A stretch of 64,000 bases of DNA from Trebonia kvetii. GTDB lineage: Bacteria > Actinomycetota > Actinomycetes > Streptosporangiales > Streptosporangiaceae. The stretch covers positions 806,001-870,000 of the forward strand of contig NZ_RPFW01000002.1 of assembly GCF_007827045.1 (NCBI RefSeq), given 5' to 3'. This document shows, piece after piece, positions 61,365 through 64,000 of the stretch. Positions within the stretch are counted from its first letter, which is position 1. Each line of letters starts with the position of its first letter. The notes beneath the pieces were generated by a model. That model ran no database searches. It was not told the origin of the DNA and saw only the letters and a list, made by a program, of their open reading frames with translations. The translations under genes and the position numbers were made by a program.

Positions 61365-62102
61365 TCACTTCGGGGTGAGGACGTCGAACTCGTTGCCCTC
61401 CGGGTCGGCGAGGCACGTCCACGGCACGTCGCCCTGGCCAAGGTCGACGTCGGTGGCGCCGAGAGCGCGCAGCCTGGCCACCTCCGCCGCTTGATCGTCA
61501 CCGGGGTAGGGCCGCAGGTCGAGATGGACGCGATTCTTCACGGTCTTCACGTCGGGCGTGCGGATGAACTCCAGAAACGGCCCGACTCCCTTGGCGGAGC
61601 GCAGCGCCGCAAACTCGTCGGTCACCTCGCGCGCAGTCCAGTCCATCGCCTTGCCCCAAAACCGGGCCATGGCCCGCGGATCCGCGCAGTCGGCCACCAC
61701 CGCGGCAATCGGCCCGGTGTCCCGGTAGACCTCTCGAGGCTCAAGCACGCAGAACTCATTGCCCTCCGGATCGGCAAGGACGGTCCACGGCACGTCGCCC
61801 TGGCCTATGTCGGCGAGCGTCGCGCCGAGGCCCAGGAGGCGCGCGACCATGGCCGCGTGATGCGCATCCGAGGTGGTGGCGAGATCGATGTGCACCCGGT
61901 TCTTCACCGTTTTGGGTTCCGGGACGCGAATGACGTCGATGCAGACGGCCGCGGGATCGGGATAGACAAAGCCCGGAGGTTCGAGGTTGGTCACGCCGGG
62001 TTCCTCGCTGGCGACACTCCAGCCGAGTGCCTCCGCCCAGAACCGGCCGACCGCCGAGTCATCCCGAGCGTTCATCGCAATCTGAACAAGCCGCGTCGCC
62101 AT
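61365..62102 (-). CDS. Two-domain VOC (glyoxalase-like) protein
   Basis: 245 residues from the ATG at 62102. Two tandem VOC modules, each ending with the same block (VPWTVLADPEGNEFCVLEPR at about 117 and VPWTCLADPEGNEFDVLTPK at the C-terminus) and each with KTVKNRVHIDL/KTVKNRVHLDL. The conserved His in RVHIDL/RVHLDL and the Glu in GNEFCV/GNEFDV would form the metal site. The two halves look like an internal duplication of the glyoxalase_6 type. The function (isomerase, dioxygenase or resistance protein) is unknown. It lies downstream of the MerR remnant and the cysteine-rich peptide. Confidence 0.85.
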   Translation of the reverse strand: MATRLVQIAMNARDDSAVGRFWAEALGWSVASEEPGVTNLEPPGFVYPDPAAVCIDVIRVPEPKTVKNRVHIDLATTSDAHHAAMVARLLGLGATLADIGQGDVPWTVLADPEGNEFCVLEPREVYRDTGPIAAVVADCADPRAMARFWGKAMDWTAREVTDEFAALRSAKGVGPFLEFIRTPDVKTVKNRVHLDLRPYPGDDQAAEVARLRALGATDVDLGQGDVPWTCLADPEGNEFDVLTPK

Positions 62103-62178
62103 GCCGCCGATCCTATGACCGCGGTGACCGGCGCTGGTCCCCCGCCCTGGCGCCTCGGGGCGGGGGTGCTTGATCAGC

Positions 62179-62247
62179 TCAGCAGCAACCGCATACGCCG
62201 TCGCAACACGAGCCGTCACAGGCGCTGGAACCGCAGCATGGGCACAT
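62179..62247 (-). CDS. 22-residue cysteine-rich peptide
   Basis: ATG at 62247 (a GTG directly before it is the alternative), stop at 62179-62181. Nine of 22 residues are Cys (positions 2, 4, 5, 10, 14, 15, 19, 21, 22), in CPCC, CDGSCCDG and CGCC blocks, with Asp, Gly and Ser between. A perfect AAAGGAGGTGACC ribosome site lies upstream and contains the stop codon of the MerR-type frame (the TGA of GGTGA), so translation of the two is linked. The composition fits a mini-metallothionein binding soft metals through thiolates. It is too short for normal gene finders. I know no named family for it. Confidence 0.6.
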   Translation of the reverse strand: MCPCCGSSACDGSCCDGVCGCC

Positions 62248-62253
62248 CACCGG

Positions 62254-62556
62254 TCACCTCCTTTCCTCGCTATCGGAGCTGAGAGAGCGCCAGGTACCCG
62301 GCAGCGGATCACGACAATCCGGGCCGGGCATGGCGGTCAGCATGGCGAGCAGCTCGTCGCGCAGCGCGGACAGCCGCTCGATCTCGGTGGCGATCTCAGC
62401 GACGTGCTGGCGCAGCAGTGTTTCCGCGGGCTCGCAGGCGCATGCGCCAGTGTCACGGACCTCAAGCAGCTCGCGTATCTCGGCCAGCCGGAGGCCGAGC
62501 CGCTTCGCACCACGGATGAACAGCACCCGGTCCAGATCGGTCGCTCCGTACGCTAA
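62254..62556 (-). pseudogene. MerR-family regulator lacking its DNA-binding domain
   Basis: The frame contains the end of the MerR winged domain (GLAYGATDLDRVLFIRGAKR, LGLRLAEIRELLEVRDTG), an effector loop with Cys (GACACEP), then the dimer helix (ETLLRQHVAEIATEIERLSA, LRDELLAMLTAMPGPDC). The first helix-turn-helix (about 40 residues) that should precede GLAYG is not present in any frame up to 62660. A GTG at 62526 could start a 90-residue protein that keeps the metal loop and coiled coil. The cysteine pattern suggests a metal- or thiol-responsive ancestor. Confidence 0.65.
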
Positions 62557-62663
62557 ACCCTGGACCGCACTCCGGTTTCAAGCCTCCGGGAGCGCCATTC
62601 GCCGGGCGGGGGATTGGGCGAGGCAGTTTGCCCGTGGACGGCGGGTCCTGAAATGCTTCACTC

Positions 62664-63170
62664 ATGCCCTCCCTCCCCGTGACGTTCGCTGCGGATGTCA
62701 TCAGTCAGCCGGCGCGCGCTCAGTTCGAAGCGTTCATCGACGAGCACCGGGGTGCGCTCAATCGCTGCCTGGACGGGCTGACCGAAGAACAGGCTCGCCG
62801 GTCGCTTGTGCCCTCCCGGACCACGTTGCTTGGCCTGGTGAAGCACGGGACCTTCCTCGAGAAGGTCTGGTTTGACGAGGCTGTCACTGGCCGGTCGCGT
62901 GCCGAGATCGGCATCCCCGCGATCTCGGACGAGTCGTTCATTCTTCATGACAGCGACACCATCGCCACCGTCCAGCAAGCACACCGGGAGGCATGCGAGG
63001 CATCACGCCACGCGACGTCTTCCCTGGGGCTCGACGACATGGTCTACGGCTACCGGCTCGGGCCGCTCCCGCTTCGCTGGGTGTACCTGCATGTGCTGCG
63101 CGAACTCGCTCAGCACTGCGGGCATGCCGACATCCTCAGGGAGCAGATCCTGCAGCCCGCCACGGGCTAG
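62664..63170 (+). CDS. DinB-family protein (DUF664), second type
   Basis: 168 residues. Four-helix bundle with the metal His in LLGLVKHGTFLEKVWFDEAV and the closing HVLRELAQHCGHADILREQI (His-x3-His pattern). It is only distantly similar to the DinB protein at 44351-44857. No signal peptide. Possibly a thiol transferase of the mycothiol-dependent type. The stop overlaps the end of the LON-domain gene by 4 bp (convergent). Confidence 0.87.
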   Translation: MPSLPVTFAADVISQPARAQFEAFIDEHRGALNRCLDGLTEEQARRSLVPSRTTLLGLVKHGTFLEKVWFDEAVTGRSRAEIGIPAISDESFILHDSDTIATVQQAHREACEASRHATSSLGLDDMVYGYRLGPLPLRWVYLHVLRELAQHCGHADILREQILQPATG

Positions 63171-63859
63171 TTCTGGCTGAATTGCTCGAAGGCGTAGTCG
63201 GGGGCCGGCCGGGACGTGGTCGCGCGGAGCATCGCGGTTTCCCTGACGAGCAGCGAGCGCTCGCGGCGCAGCCGGTCGAGGGCGGACGGTGCGGCGAGCA
63301 GTGACTGCCGCTCGGGCAGGTCGATGATCATCGCGGCGCCGATCACGTAGGACAGCAGGACCGGCTCGTCCGGCAGGTCGGCGATACTGATGACGCTGCC
63401 TCCCCGGTCGGCCAGCGCGTTGAGGTACGCACGGAAGCCGGCCTGGACCCTGCTAGTGGCGAACGCGAGCGCCTCAGCGGCCACGGCCTGATCCGTGCCT
63501 GCCGGGCTCGCGTCGTCGTTGAGCATCTCGACCTCGCCCTGGAGGTAGGGCAGCGAGGTGTCGGCCCGGAGCAGCCGGAACCGTTCGGCGCCGACGGTGG
63601 CCAGGTCGAACCGGCCGTCGGCGTGCGGCGTGATCTGCCGTACCTCCGCCACGCAGCCGACCTCGTGCAGCGCAGTGACGCCGTCCGCGCCGACCTCGCG
63701 CCCCTTGCGGATCGCGATCACCCCGAACCGCCGCGGCTCGGGGCGCGCCGCGAGATCGCTGACGAGCAGCCGGTAGCGGTCCTCGAAAATGTGCAGCGGC
63801 AAGCGCATGCCCGGGAAAAGCACCGTCGACAGCGGAAACAGGGGCAGCAAGTCGCTCAT
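63167..63859 (-). CDS. LON substrate-binding-domain protein
   Basis: 230 residues with the N-terminal domain of Lon proteases alone: LLPLFPLSTVLFPGMRLPLH, IFEDRYRLLVSDL, GVTALHEVGCVAEVRQITPH and GRFDLATVGAERFRLLRAD, then a helical half ending DRLRRERSLLVRETAMLRAT. No ATPase or protease domain follows. Free LON-domain proteins are common in actinomycetes and probably bind unfolded or tagged proteins; the role is not known. The 141 bases from 63860 to the window end show no gene. Confidence 0.9.
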   Translation of the reverse strand: MSDLLPLFPLSTVLFPGMRLPLHIFEDRYRLLVSDLAARPEPRRFGVIAIRKGREVGADGVTALHEVGCVAEVRQITPHADGRFDLATVGAERFRLLRADTSLPYLQGEVEMLNDDASPAGTDQAVAAEALAFATSRVQAGFRAYLNALADRGGSVISIADLPDEPVLLSYVIGAAMIIDLPERQSLLAAPSALDRLRRERSLLVRETAMLRATTSRPAPDYAFEQFSQN

Positions 63860-64000
63860 AACGAAAAGTTACATCCATCGCCTAGGAGCGCGCCTGACGC
63901 GCCACGTGGAAAGGAATTGCCCAGCCCCCTAGGCGTCCCCTAGCCTACCAGGAACGCGACGACGGAACCGAGTAGCCGGGGATCGCGCGAGCCGAGAGAG

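Overview
The window is high-GC DNA with GTG/TTG starts, frequent 4-bp ATGA/GTGA gene overlaps and strong stem-loop terminators. This fits a soil or litter actinomycete (Actinomycetota; the order cannot be fixed from sequence alone). The lifestyle signal is plant-polymer degradation: secreted modular cellulases with actinobacterial CBM2 modules, an arabino-oligosaccharide uptake operon and LacI regulators. No rRNA, tRNA, CRISPR array, recognisable IS element or phage gene was seen.

Layout. (1) 1-9.9 kb: a truncated MFS drug exporter divergent from an ankyrin-repeat protein. Then a minus-strand catabolic operon: NDMA/mycofactocin-type alcohol dehydrogenase, a UGSC-family protein (Cys form, CGSC), its 357-aa neighbour, an 82-aa CEDC protein and an SDR, most with overlapping starts and stops. 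Divergent from it are a second zinc dehydrogenase and an amidohydrolase fused in frame to a PaaX-type regulator. (2) 10.1-25.9 kb: a cellulose island with GH6, GH5, GH48, a clan GH-A-like hydrolase and a CE1/PHB-depolymerase-like esterase, all carrying CBM2, around a LacI regulator. It also holds a broken GH5 gene and PadR and DUF4253 remnants. (3) 26.3-34.1 kb: mixed functions (LuxR remnant, YbjQ, gamma-carbonic anhydrase-like, two Rieske proteins, P450, two exported proteins, TRM11-like methylase). (4) 34.4-41.0 kb: a LacI/GH43/ABC/GH43/GH51 operon whose last gene is cut off. (5) 41.0-50.1 kb: a mosaic of complete and broken copies of a DNA cytosine methylase, SAM methyltransferases, a helical unknown and DinB, around an MMPL transporter. 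(6) 50.1-64 kb: molybdate transport (ModA, ModBC fusion), a second NDMA-type ADH, a membrane protein, a questin-oxidase-like protein, hydrolases, a small XRE regulator, a DUF1707 protein, a peptidase E-like protein, a truncated MerR followed by a 22-residue cysteine-rich peptide and a VOC protein, a DinB protein and a LON-domain protein.

How the parts work together. GH6 and GH48 exo-cellulases, GH5 endoglucanase and the esterase would attack cellulose and acetylated hemicellulose outside the cell. A 17-bp element is identical upstream of the GH5 and GH48 genes, and GAAA/TTTC dyads lie near other members, pointing to common LacI-type control. The 34-41 kb operon would import arabino-oligosaccharides and split them inside. 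The two mycofactocin-type ADHs imply that mycofactocin genes exist elsewhere in the genome. Part of the region is visibly being rearranged: a 701-bp inverted repeat joins GH6 and GH5, and an ~0.8-kb identical direct repeat spans the 43-49 kb mosaic.
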